Position numbers and translations under genes: made by a program. From positions 1-39,489 of the forward strand of contig CAXGYF010000014.1 of assembly GCA_964013895.1 (NCBI GenBank): a DNA stretch of 39,489 nt, given 5' to 3'. This DNA comes from MedAcidi-G1 sp002713545 (GTDB lineage: Bacteria; Actinomycetota; Acidimicrobiia; Acidimicrobiales; MedAcidi-G1). Of this stretch, positions 17,103 to 24,800 are shown piece by piece. Position 1 is the first letter of the stretch. Each line of letters opens with the position of its first letter. The notes beneath the pieces are model-generated. The model was not told the DNA's origin, did not search any database, and worked only from the letters and a program-made list of their open reading frames with translations.

Positions 17103-17228
17103 AGTAAAAGCTCCTTTCTCAACAAAAGACTACGTAGTTACAACTATAATTCGTGAATTCTTCTAGAGATGTATATAAAAAACATTCCATGAGTGTTTCG
17201 GAGCTCAATATTGCCTAGGATCATGACC
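17103..17228. promoter_or_regulatory. Divergent intergenic region fabI / npdG-like
   Basis: This 126-bp gap must hold promoters for both genes. A perfect TATAAT lies at 17145-17150 on the plus strand, and TATATA at 17172-17177 is closer to the npdG-like start. On the minus strand TATAGT (17149-17144) would place fabI transcription about 35 nt before its TTG. No convincing -35 box accompanies them. Confidence 0.3.
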
Positions 17229-17888
17229 ATGAAAATAGGCTTATTAGGAGCAACAGGACCTGCAGGAAAAGCTTTAGCGGCAAGACTTGCATCAGTGGGT
17301 TATGAAATTACAGTAGGTTCTCGAAGCAAATATCGAGCACTTGAAATTTGTGATGAGATAATTTCAGCATGGCCGGAAAAAGAATTACAAATTACAGCAG
17401 CAGAAAATATTGATGCCGCAAAAGCGGATCTAATTGTTATAGCAACCCCTTGGGATGCTGCTGCCACAACCGCTCGTTCAGTGGCGGAGCATCTTCATGG
17501 GAAAGTCGTTATTTGCATGTCTAACGCTATAGCTAGAGTCGCTGGGGAATTCCAACCCTTAGTCCCGCCCCGCGGGTCAGTAGCGGCGACAGTCCAATCT
17601 GTAATTCAGGATTCTTATGTAGCGGCCGCCATGCATCATGTTCCAGCTAATGAACTGGGTGCTTTGCATGAAGATGTCGAAAGTGATGTCTTGGTTTGTT
17701 CCGATCATAAAAGAGCAACTGAGGAAACTTCAGAGCTTTTAGGCAAAATCCCTGGGATACGGCCTCTAGATGCTGGAGGTTTGTCGAATGCAACTGCTAT
17801 TGAAGCTTTTAGTGCGGTGATTCTGCAATTGAATAGTCGATATAAGACAAGGGCGGCGTTGCGATTTATAGGCATTAAAGAAAAATAG
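17229..17888 (+). CDS. npdG: NADPH-dependent F420 reductase-like protein
   Basis: A 219-aa Rossmann protein of the F420:NADP oxidoreductase family, which passes hydride between NADPH and coenzyme F420. The N-terminal motif KIGLLGATGPAGKALAARLA matches the family glycine loop, GSRSKYRA is the NADP-phosphate binding segment, and DLIVIATPWDAA near 80 continues the fold. A C-terminal segment has LDAGGLSNATAIEAFSAVIL. An open frame reaches GTG 17193, but ATG 17229 is chosen because AGGA at 17217-17220 lies 8 nt upstream. ATG 17223 is also possible. It implies F420 use, common in actinobacteria, but no F420 biosynthesis gene is in the window. It lies 63 bp upstream of thrS. Confidence 0.8.
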   Translation: MKIGLLGATGPAGKALAARLASVGYEITVGSRSKYRALEICDEIISAWPEKELQITAAENIDAAKADLIVIATPWDAAATTARSVAEHLHGKVVICMSNAIARVAGEFQPLVPPRGSVAATVQSVIQDSYVAAAMHHVPANELGALHEDVESDVLVCSDHKRATEETSELLGKIPGIRPLDAGGLSNATAIEAFSAVILQLNSRYKTRAALRFIGIKEK

Positions 17889-17951
17889 AATTTAGTGCTT
17901 CAAGCTATTAAAAAACCTGAATCTTTAACCGTCAATTAGCTAACCTGTTGT

Positions 17952-19919
17952 ATGGCTGAAATAAAAGTTACTCTCCCAGATGAGTCGATTCGCTCGTTGC
18001 CAGAAGGTTCTACTGGTGAAGATTTAGCAGCGGATATTGGCAGAAGTTTAGCTAAAGCAGCTGTTGCCCTAAATGTTAATGGTGAAACAAAAGATCTGAG
18101 CGAATCGCTCTCAGATGGAGATTCCGTATCGGTTGTCACTCAAGATACAGAAGACGGTTTGTACGTTTTAAGACACTCAACTGCACACGTCTTAGCTCAA
18201 GCCGTTCTCGGCATTTGGGAAGGAGCTACCTACGCGATAGGTCCACCCATTAAAGACGGATTTTATTACGATTTCGAACTTCCTGATGGAGCTACTTTTA
18301 CAGAAGATGATTTGATAAATATCGAAAAGCGCATGAATGAGATCATTAAACAGGATCAACATTTTGAAAGATGCGAGATCTCCTCCGAGGAAGCTTTGAA
18401 ACTTTTTGGAGATCACAGATTTAAAAAAGAAATTATCGAAAGAGTGTCAACAGGTGAAATAGATAGTGAAATTTCTAATGAAGTTACAACAGAAGGAACT
18501 ATTAGTTATTACAAAAATGGTCAAGACTTTGTTGACCTATGCACGGGACCCCACGTGCCATCAACTGGGAGACTAGGGCACTTTGCTTTGCAAAAAGTTG
18601 CTGGGGCGTATTGGAGAGGCGACGAAAAACAACCAATGTTGCAGCGTATATACGGGACTGCCTGGGCTAGTAAAAAGGATTTAGAAGATTATCTGGAGAG
18701 ATTAGTAGAAGCAGAGAAGCGAGATCACCGTCGATTGGCGGCAGAACTTGATTTGGTCTCATGGCCTGAAGATTTAGGGCCAGGATTAGCTGTGTGGCAC
18801 CCAAAGGGATCATTGATTCGTAAAGTGATTGAAGATTACAGTCGGAATAGACACGAAAATGGTGGTTACAACTTTGTGTTCAGCCCCCACATCGCTAAAT
18901 CAGTTTTGTGGGAAACCAGCGGACACTTGGATTTTTACGCTGACGGAATGTATCCGCCCATGGAAATGGACGGAGCTACTTACTATCCAAAACCAATGAA
19001 TTGTCCTTTTCACGTAATGGTTTATAAGAGTTCACAACGCAGCTACAGGGATTTACCCACACGTTATTTCGAGCTCGGAACTGTTTATAGATATGAGCTT
19101 TCAGGTGCAGTTCACGGGCTCCTTCGAAGCAGGGGCTTCACACAGGATGATTCCCATATTTTTTGTACCCGTGAGCAGGTCCCCGCAGAACTATCTTCCC
19201 TTTTAGCTTTCTGCATTTCTTTATTAAGAGATTTTGGTTTCACAGATTTTCAAGCAAAACTTTCAACAAGACCGCCAGAAAAATCTGTTGGTGATGATGA
19301 ACTATGGGATCTAGCTACTGAAGGTCTGAGACAAGCTCTCGAAAAAGAAAAACTTCCGTACATCATCGAAGAAGGAGGAGGCGCTTTCTACGGCCCTAAA
19401 ATTGATATGGATGTTAATGATGCAATAGGTAGACCTTGGCAATTAACGACACTGCAATTAGATTTCAACCTCCCAGACCGTTTCGACCTTGAGTACATAG
19501 GGTCTGATGGAGCTCGACATCAGCCGGTAATGATACATAGAGCTTTATTGGGTTCGATTGAAAGATTTATTGGAGTTTTAATTGAACACTACGCGGGTGC
19601 TTTCCCGACGTGGCTTTCCCCCGAACAAGTTCGGATATTGCCCGTAGCGGCAGAACACCAAAATTACGCAGAGACGCTCTTAGCGGAATTAGAAGGTGAA
19701 GGCTTCAGAGCTACTATAGACATTGCAGACGAACCCCTAGGGAAAAGAGTTAGAGCAGGCAAAGTTGAGAAAATCCCACATTTATTGGTAGTGGGGGATG
19801 AAGATATACAAAATAATACCGTTGCTGATAACACCCGAAACAGTGATGAACCTGAACGAGGCTTATCAGTGAAGGATTTCCTACTTCGTTTAAGTGAAGA
19901 AGTGGAGAAAAAAGTTTGA
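17952..19919 (+). CDS. thrS: Threonyl-tRNA synthetase
   Basis: The 655-aa class II synthetase charges tRNA-Thr. Domains in order are TGS (1-61), the editing SAD domain with His75-x3-His79 (HSTAHV) and CTGPHVPSTG near 190, the catalytic core (about 255-545) and the anticodon-binding domain (about 550-645). In the core, the zinc Cys at about 351 lies in MNCPFHVMV, class II motif 2 in ELGTVYRYELSGAVHGLLRSRGF, and motif 3 in HRALLGSIERFIGVLIEHY. All editing and zinc residues are present. Start is ATG 17952, without a clear ribosome site. No T-box leader is visible in the 63 bp upstream. The gene overlaps the HIT gene by 4 bp (TTGA). Confidence 0.97.
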   Translation: MAEIKVTLPDESIRSLPEGSTGEDLAADIGRSLAKAAVALNVNGETKDLSESLSDGDSVSVVTQDTEDGLYVLRHSTAHVLAQAVLGIWEGATYAIGPPIKDGFYYDFELPDGATFTEDDLINIEKRMNEIIKQDQHFERCEISSEEALKLFGDHRFKKEIIERVSTGEIDSEISNEVTTEGTISYYKNGQDFVDLCTGPHVPSTGRLGHFALQKVAGAYWRGDEKQPMLQRIYGTAWASKKDLEDYLERLVEAEKRDHRRLAAELDLVSWPEDLGPGLAVWHPKGSLIRKVIEDYSRNRHENGGYNFVFSPHIAKSVLWETSGHLDFYADGMYPPMEMDGATYYPKPMNCPFHVMVYKSSQRSYRDLPTRYFELGTVYRYELSGAVHGLLRSRGFTQDDSHIFCTREQVPAELSSLLAFCISLLRDFGFTDFQAKLSTRPPEKSVGDDELWDLATEGLRQALEKEKLPYIIEEGGGAFYGPKIDMDVNDAIGRPWQLTTLQLDFNLPDRFDLEYIGSDGARHQPVMIHRALLGSIERFIGVLIEHYAGAFPTWLSPEQVRILPVAAEHQNYAETLLAELEGEGFRATIDIADEPLGKRVRAGKVEKIPHLLVVGDEDIQNNTVADNTRNSDEPERGLSVKDFLLRLSEEVEKKV

Positions 19920-20434
19920 ACAAACTTGAAAATTTGTGGGCGGGTTGGCGAAAAGAATATTTAACTTCCGTAAATACCGGTAATTATAAAGATAAGTCAG
20001 AAAAGACTCTGTTTGAAGCCATAGACAAAAGTGAGCTGCCAGATAAAGAAACTTTTGTTATAGAGAGAAGAGCGTTGACAATGCTTTTACTCAATGCTTA
20101 TCCGTATACAAGTGGACATCTTCTTATTGTTCCGAGAAGATCAGTTGAGACTCTTGCAGAATTAAACGGCGAAGAGCATGAATCCTTGTGGAAAATGGTT
20201 ACTGATGGAACCAAGGTATTACAGGAAGTTTTTTCTCCCGACGGTATAAACATAGGTCTGAATCAAGGCGAATCAGCTGGAGCGGGTGTGCCAAACCATC
20301 TACACGTGCACGTAGTTCCCCGTTGGAGCGGGGATACAAACTTCACTACTGTTACAGCGAACACACGAGTAATACCAGAAGCTCTTATAGATACTTGGAC
20401 TCGCATAAGTGAAGTATGGCCGAAAGAAAACTAA
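19916..20434 (+). CDS. HIT-family nucleotide hydrolase/phosphorylase
   Basis: A 172-aa histidine-triad protein with the catalytic motif HLHVHVVPRW (His128, His130, His132) and the upstream LLLNAYPYTSGHLLIVPRR segment. Relatives are Ap4A phosphorylases or nucleotidyl hydrolases, and actinobacteria commonly encode one directly after thrS. It starts with TTG 19916, supported by GGAG at 19904-19907 (8-nt spacing) and by an N-terminus (LENLWAGWRKEYL) that matches the usual LWAPWR start of this group. The TTGA overlap with the thrS stop implies coupled translation. A link to tRNA-synthetase by-products such as Ap4A is plausible inference. Confidence 0.88.
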   Translation: MNKLENLWAGWRKEYLTSVNTGNYKDKSEKTLFEAIDKSELPDKETFVIERRALTMLLLNAYPYTSGHLLIVPRRSVETLAELNGEEHESLWKMVTDGTKVLQEVFSPDGINIGLNQGESAGAGVPNHLHVHVVPRWSGDTNFTTVTANTRVIPEALIDTWTRISEVWPKEN

Positions 20435-20462
20435 AGCTTTTAAACTCACGGGGAGTTGAAAG

Positions 20463-20525
20463 ATGACTCGAATCATTTCAGTAAGTTTCTTCTCGTTTTT
20501 TTATCTATGTGAGGTAAAAGCTTGA
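20463..20525 (+). CDS. 20-aa hydrophobic leader-like ORF
   Basis: A very short ORF (MTRIISVSFFSFFYLCEVKA) starting at ATG 20463, with GGAG at 20452-20455, spacing 7. Its TGA overlaps the TTG of the next ORF in a TTGA arrangement, the same junction as thrS/HIT. It could be a leader peptide for coupled translation or a small membrane peptide. Such a short ORF can occur by chance; the good ribosome site and overlap are the only support. Confidence 0.35.
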   Translation: MTRIISVSFFSFFYLCEVKA

Positions 20526-20680
20526 AAAAATCCTATTTTTTGACTCTGTCACTACTAGCGGGTTCGATTCTTTTGGGGCTCGTGGGAGTCATAGAGACGA
20601 AAGCTGTTTTATTCCTCATTATTATTTTTGTATTCACATCAGGTATAGCTGTCTTTTCCGAGCGCTACCGAAACAAGTAA
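20522..20680 (+). CDS. Small 52-aa membrane protein with two membrane segments
   Basis: It starts at TTG 20522 behind GAGG at 20511-20514 (7-nt spacing) and ends TAA at 20678-20680. The sequence has a short basic start (KKSYF), one hydrophobic helix (FLTLSLLAGSILLGLVGVI), a polar turn (ETKA), a second helix (VLFLIIIFVFTSGIAVF) and a positive tail (ERYRNK). This is a convincing small double-spanning protein. Function unknown. Many actinobacteria have a CDP-alcohol phosphatidyltransferase gene at this point after HIT; here that gene is absent and these small ORFs occupy the space. Confidence 0.6.
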   Translation: MKKSYFLTLSLLAGSILLGLVGVIETKAVLFLIIIFVFTSGIAVFSERYRNK

Positions 20681-20720
20681 TCGCATTTTCTTCGCTGAGT
20701 AAGCTACCTTGATAAAGCCT

Positions 20721-21581
20721 ATGAAGTTTCCAAATCGACCGCGTTGGGTTCCAAAGAGAAAACCAAAAACAGTTTTTGTCTTTTCAGGTGGGGCGGTCAG
20801 AGGTGCTGCACAAATAGGCATGTTGAAAGCTTTGTGCGAAGCAGGAATAAAACCAGATGCAATTGTAGGTGTTTCCATAGGCGCTCTTAATGGATTTTGG
20901 TTTGCGTGTAACCCAACTCTCGAAAGAGTAAATGATCTCGAAAAGCTTTGGCAGGGTATTGTTGAGGATCCTCCAATCAGTGGAAACGTTTTACGACGAA
21001 TAACTTCAATACTTAGAGGTAAACCAAGTTTTGATACAGGTGAAAAACTAAGACTTTTCCTTGAGGAAAACGTTCCATCTGAGGATCTAAAGGAGACACA
21101 GATACCGTTCCACTTAGGAACTACAAGTGCTTCGACAGGTTTAATTAAGTGGTGGAATGAAGGTCCCAGCGTCGATTTATTACTTGCTTCTGCGGCGCTT
21201 CCGGGTCTATTGCCAGCGGTTCATCTAGATGACAATGGTTATCATTTAGATGGTGGTGTTGTTTCAAACATCCCTTTAAGAAAGGCAATTTCTTTAAAGC
21301 CAACAAGACTTGTTGTCCTGGATGTTGCTACAAGATTTTTGCCACCTGAAAAACAGACCGCTATTTCATTGATGATGATTGGATTTCGGGCAGCTTCAGC
21401 TGAATTATCTAGACAAGAGTGGGCTGACGTGCCAAGAAACGTAAAAGTAATACATATCGGACTTGGAGATCCAGATGGTGATTTAGACATTGATTTTCAA
21501 AATGTTCCAGATTTGATGAAAGAAGGAGAAGAAGTGGCCCAAAAAGTTTTATCAGAAAGTCTGACAGATGTTGCCAACTGA
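20721..21581 (+). CDS. Patatin-like phospholipase
   Basis: A 286-aa RssA-like patatin domain protein, predicted to hydrolyse acyl esters of lipids with a Ser-Asp dyad. Motifs: oxyanion loop FSGGAVRGAAQIG (about 21-33), nucleophile Ser52 in GVSIG (50-54), and the DGG motif with Asp177 in YHLDGGVVSNIP. All catalytic elements are present. There is no signal peptide; it is probably cytoplasmic or peripheral. ATG 20721 is preferred over the TTG at 20709. The C-terminus overlaps the next gene by 14 bp, pointing to a transcript shared with the phosphotransferase. Confidence 0.88.
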   Translation: MKFPNRPRWVPKRKPKTVFVFSGGAVRGAAQIGMLKALCEAGIKPDAIVGVSIGALNGFWFACNPTLERVNDLEKLWQGIVEDPPISGNVLRRITSILRGKPSFDTGEKLRLFLEENVPSEDLKETQIPFHLGTTSASTGLIKWWNEGPSVDLLLASAALPGLLPAVHLDDNGYHLDGGVVSNIPLRKAISLKPTRLVVLDVATRFLPPEKQTAISLMMIGFRAASAELSRQEWADVPRNVKVIHIGLGDPDGDLDIDFQNVPDLMKEGEEVAQKVLSESLTDVAN

Positions 21582-22671
21582 TCAGGAAGGCTACGAAATT
21601 GCCTTAAAAAACTATTTGTCTAGAGAAAAACCTGAAGCGAGTAATCTTAAAATTGTTGAGCTCGACATTCCCGTGGCGACTGGATTTTCTAATGAAACAA
21701 TTATATTCACAGCCCAATGGGAAGAAGAAGGAAAAGACCGTAGTGAAAAATTTGTGGGTCGTATTGAGCCTAAAGACGGTGGTATGTTTCCTGTCCAACA
21801 CAGCGGTCTTGAAGAATCCTGTTACTTGCAGCACAAAATTATGCAAACAGTCTCAGAGCAAAAAGCCGCTCCGATGCCTGAACTGTTTAGTTTTGAAGAG
21901 AACCTTGAACCACTAGGTCGGTCTTTTTTTGCTATGAGTTTTGTGGAAGGTGAGATACCAAGTGACAACCCTAGGTATACAGTCGAAGGTTTTTTAGTCG
22001 ATTCGGCCACTCCTGCGGAGAGAAAACTTTTGATTGAAGACGGGTTGAGAGCTATGGCGGGAATTCACTCAATCAACTGGAAAGAAGCTGGTCTTGGATG
22101 GCTGGATCCCAGCAAAACAGGAATGCCGACTACTCAACATCAGATAGATATTTGGCGAGATTATTCCATATCTGAGCTTAAAGGCAGGGAACATCCAGTT
22201 TTGCATGAGGCGTTTAAATGGCTGGAAGGAAATGATCCAAAAGACGAAAGGGTCGGCCTCTCTTGGGGTGATTCAAGAATAGGTAACATCATTTGGCAAA
22301 ACTATAGAGCAGCAGCGGTTTTGGATTGGGAGGCATGCTCCCTATTGCCAACAGAGGCCGACCTTGGGTGGTGGCTAATGTTCGACCGTATGAGTTTTGA
22401 CGACATGGGTGTTGAAAGAATGAAGGGTTACCCGACCCGAGAGGAAATGATTTCAATATATGAAACATTCACAGGTGAAGCGACCAGAGATGTTTATTAC
22501 TGGGAGGTTTTCGCCACAATGAGATTTTGTTCTATTTTTATAAGACTTGGAGACCGCCTCGTAGAAGCCGGCTTCATGCAAGAGGAATCAAATCCGGCGG
22601 TACCCAATATGGTTACTGCCTCGTTAGCCAAGCATCTGGGAATAGATAATCCGACGCCATCAATTTTATAA
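21568..22671 (+). CDS. APH-like phosphotransferase (kinase fold)
   Basis: A 367-aa member of the aminoglycoside-phosphotransferase/choline-kinase fold, of the type often found with acyl-CoA metabolism genes in actinobacteria. The catalytic loop is LSWGDSRIGNIIW (Asp235, Asn240), with Trp in place of the usual His, and the magnesium-binding VLDWEA follows (Asp253). The N-lobe includes TGFSNETIIFTAQW (about 38-51) and the FVGRIEP strand. The substrate is unknown; antibiotic resistance should not be assumed from the family name. It starts at ATG 21568 inside the patatin gene and is convergent with the next gene (7-bp gap). Confidence 0.82.
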   Translation: MLPTDQEGYEIALKNYLSREKPEASNLKIVELDIPVATGFSNETIIFTAQWEEEGKDRSEKFVGRIEPKDGGMFPVQHSGLEESCYLQHKIMQTVSEQKAAPMPELFSFEENLEPLGRSFFAMSFVEGEIPSDNPRYTVEGFLVDSATPAERKLLIEDGLRAMAGIHSINWKEAGLGWLDPSKTGMPTTQHQIDIWRDYSISELKGREHPVLHEAFKWLEGNDPKDERVGLSWGDSRIGNIIWQNYRAAAVLDWEACSLLPTEADLGWWLMFDRMSFDDMGVERMKGYPTREEMISIYETFTGEATRDVYYWEVFATMRFCSIFIRLGDRLVEAGFMQEESNPAVPNMVTASLAKHLGIDNPTPSIL

Positions 22672-22678
22672 AGTGGTC

Positions 22679-23752
22679 TTATCGTTTAATTTGGGAAGAA
22701 CCTAAATTATTTGGTAGATCAAGTGGGTGAATAATTCCGGGGTCAGCCTCACAAACTGGCATTACCGCATTAACAATTCGATTTGCTGCAGTGAAATTGC
22801 CACCTGAGGCAGCACCGGGGTCAATCAGATCTTCACCATGTACCGAGACCGTTAAACACGGATCTCCCGTGAGTATCACATTATGAAAGCCACCTTCTGG
22901 GCTATTTTTTGGCCAATCAGGGGCACAATCATCATCAATTCTTGTTATATGTTCCACAACAAGTAAAGGTTTACCATCAACTATCCCTTTGACCTCAAAC
23001 CGGAGTGCCCCTTGAGTGCCGGTTTCAAAATCTCCCATTCCCTCAACGAAAATATCTTTTTCAAGCGGGCGTTTATCAACTTCAGTTGTAATTTCCTCCA
23101 GCTCAACTTTAAATCCATCAGCCAAAACTCTGATCATAGGTGCCCAAACTTGCATGAGGGCCCAATCGGTCAAGATAGGAGCGTCGTATTCCATTGGTTG
23201 TCCGAAACCGCATAAAAATCTAACGGCATCTGGCTGGTCGTAACCGGCATAGTTAGCAATTTCTTGAGCACGTACTTCGGTAATATTTGAGACCATGCTT
23301 GCCAAAAAAATGGGAAGCACATCGATTATCCAACCAGGATCGATACCTGAAACAAAAATAGAAGAATTACCTTCAGCACAAGCTTCCAACACTTGTGACC
23401 TCATAGGTTCCGGGGTTGAAGGTGGGTGGAGCAAGGGATGAAAACTCGTCGAGACGATATTCGTTCCGGCTCGCAGTACAGGAAGAATCTCAGTCAGTGA
23501 GTCGTCAGGTCGAAAATCAGCATTCACTGTGTAAACAAGAGCATCAACTTCAGGTGATTCCGCGATCTTAATATCATCGGTCGCAAGGACTCCCAAATCA
23601 TCTATACCAGCTATGGAACCAGCGTCTGTTCCGATTTTGGAATCATTGTGAACAATCACACCACTCAGATTTAGGTCTTTATGACTTGAAACTGCTCTTA
23701 TAGCGAGTCTGCCTACGTTTCCGGTTCCCCAAACAACTACATTCTTAGTCAT
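22679..23752 (-). CDS. Dihydrodipicolinate-reductase-like NAD(P) oxidoreductase (2,4-diaminopentanoate dehydrogenase type)
   Basis: A 357-aa Rossmann enzyme. The N-terminus VVVWGTGNVGRLAIRAV is the nucleotide loop, followed by SGVIVHNDSKIGTDAG (adenosine-ribose end), DALVYTVNAD and GTNIVSTSFHPLLHPP. A long C-terminal domain (about 160-350) resembles that of 2,4-diaminopentanoate dehydrogenase-type proteins common in mycobacteria. The substrate is unknown. The open frame extends to 23860, but ATG 23752 is chosen: it sits after a GGGGGGAA ribosome-like run, overlaps the preceding gene by 8 bp and places the Rossmann loop at the N-terminus. It is the last gene of a four-gene minus-strand operon. 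Confidence 0.8.
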   Translation of the reverse strand: MTKNVVVWGTGNVGRLAIRAVSSHKDLNLSGVIVHNDSKIGTDAGSIAGIDDLGVLATDDIKIAESPEVDALVYTVNADFRPDDSLTEILPVLRAGTNIVSTSFHPLLHPPSTPEPMRSQVLEACAEGNSSIFVSGIDPGWIIDVLPIFLASMVSNITEVRAQEIANYAGYDQPDAVRFLCGFGQPMEYDAPILTDWALMQVWAPMIRVLADGFKVELEEITTEVDKRPLEKDIFVEGMGDFETGTQGALRFEVKGIVDGKPLLVVEHITRIDDDCAPDWPKNSPEGGFHNVILTGDPCLTVSVHGEDLIDPGAASGGNFTAANRIVNAVMPVCEADPGIIHPLDLPNNLGSSQIKR

Positions 23753-24779
23753 TTCCCCCCAATCTTGCCGTTGTGCGCGGAATCCCATGATAAGGGGATC
23801 CGGCATTTTGATATCTTTCGTAAAGATCAAAAAACTCTTCTCCGAAAGGGTTGCCACCACGCAGAGGCATGGAAGCTCTTACAATCGTGAAATCTAATGG
23901 TGCTAATTCCTCAGCTTTTTGAAAATGGTATTCAGAGCGGGTGTCTGCTGCAATTCGAAAGTGAAGACGAGCTTTAATTTCGTCTGTATTAAAATCCTCT
24001 ACAGTAAGGGTTGCATCGTTTGGTACTTCTCCTGCATTAACCCACGCTTTGACCTGATTCATATGGTCAATACAAGATATGCCAGTTAGTTCAGAGAAAG
24101 TGTCAGTACCGAATTCCCCAGCATTTGGTCTCACAATGGTGTCGTTCTCATCCACCCAAATAACAGTTGGAACATTGCTGACCGCATACAGATCACTGAA
24201 AAGGTGGTAGGCGTCAATTAGAACCGGATAGGTGACATCTTTGGAAAGTTCTTTAATAGCATCAACGTTTTCGTCTATAGCAATTGCGATAACAATAAAA
24301 TTTTTATCTTTCAAATCTTCGAATAGTGTCTGCCAACCTGGCAGGTCAAAAGCACATCCTCACCAACTAGAAAAAGCCACAAGTAGCTTTTTCTTATCAC
24401 TCCATTCAGACAAAGAGTGCAATTCTCCATCAGCATCTGGGAGTTCTATGTTGGGGGCTTTCCGATCCTTCAAGGCCGAACTGCGAAGTGAAGAAAAGGT
24501 GTCTACTGCTGCAAGACCTAACTCGACGTCTAGAACGTTAGAGAAACCGAGAGTATTTGTAACGTCTAAAAAATCAACAAATCCACTAACCGGTTCGTTT
24601 CGAGGGGTGTAAGGAATGCAGGAGTCATCCTTGCAAAGTCCTTCAGGTTTAAGTTCCCAACCCAGACTTTTCTCGATGTCTATTTCTTTCACGAATGGGC
24701 GCTTATCATCCCAGATAGCATCCATATCGTAAGTGCTATGAGTTAGAACACGTAAGTTGCTTGTTTCTTTTTTTTCCAA
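23745..24779 (-). CDS. Thioredoxin-fold redoxin, candidate selenoprotein with in-frame TGA (Sec140)
   Basis: One continuous frame of 345 codons is interrupted only by TGA at 24362-24360. Before it are 139 residues ending LLVAFSSW; after it come Gly-Cys-Ala-Phe-Asp-Leu-Pro-Gly-Trp and the rest of a thioredoxin fold (FIVIAIAIDEN, YPVLIDAYHLFSDLYAVSNVPTVIWVDE with cis-Pro, TDTFSELTGI). Related TlpA/AhpC-type redoxins have Trp-Cys-Gly-Cys here, so the TGA sits exactly at the first redox Cys, giving Trp139-Sec140-Gly141-Cys142. The N-terminal domain includes DIEKSLGWELKPEGLCKDDSCIP. Start is TTG 24779 with AAGGA 6 nt upstream. A hairpin fitting a bacterial SECIS follows the TGA. TGA is also a normal stop in nearby genes, so this is not a changed code. 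The gene is 21 bp after an MFS gene and overlaps the next gene by 8 bp. The alternative is a nonsense mutation giving a pseudogene. Confidence 0.8.
24330..24344 (-). promoter_or_regulatory. Candidate bacterial SECIS hairpin
   Basis: In the mRNA this is CUGCCA-GGU-UGGCAG, a perfect 6-bp stem with a 3-nt loop starting with G. Twenty-one nucleotides separate the UGA from the loop. As I recall the bacterial SECIS model, it asks for a small apical loop with a G in its first two bases, placed about 16-37 nt after the UGA, so this fits. The stem codons (Leu-Pro-Gly-Trp-Gln) are also protein-coding. SelB binding is inferred, not shown. Confidence 0.75.
24360..24362 (-). other. Putative selenocysteine (UGA) codon
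   Basis: The reverse complement of these bases is TGA, in frame between TGG (Trp139) and GGA TGT (Gly141, Cys142) of the redoxin. It is the only stop codon within the 1035-bp reading frame before the terminal TAA. Confidence 0.78.
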
Positions 24780-24800
24780 TTTTTATCCTTAAGTCATTCG

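Noticed and set aside
17889..17951. T-box or other riboswitch upstream of thrS
   Set aside because: The 63-bp gap is too short and contains no T-box consensus or specifier-like structure.
21568..22671. Aminoglycoside resistance gene
   Set aside because: The APH fold is shared by many metabolic kinases; there is no evidence of an aminoglycoside substrate or resistance context.
23745..24779. Redoxin as an ordinary pseudogene or two separate genes
   Set aside because: The frame is otherwise intact, the TGA is at the redox Cys, a SECIS-like hairpin follows, and the second ORF alone would start mid-fold without a ribosome site. It is kept only as the alternative to Sec.
23745..24779. TGA reassigned to Trp or Gly in this genome
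   Set aside because: TGA is used as a normal stop elsewhere in the window (for example at 2022-2024, thrS, the M19-like gene), so a changed genetic code is unlikely.
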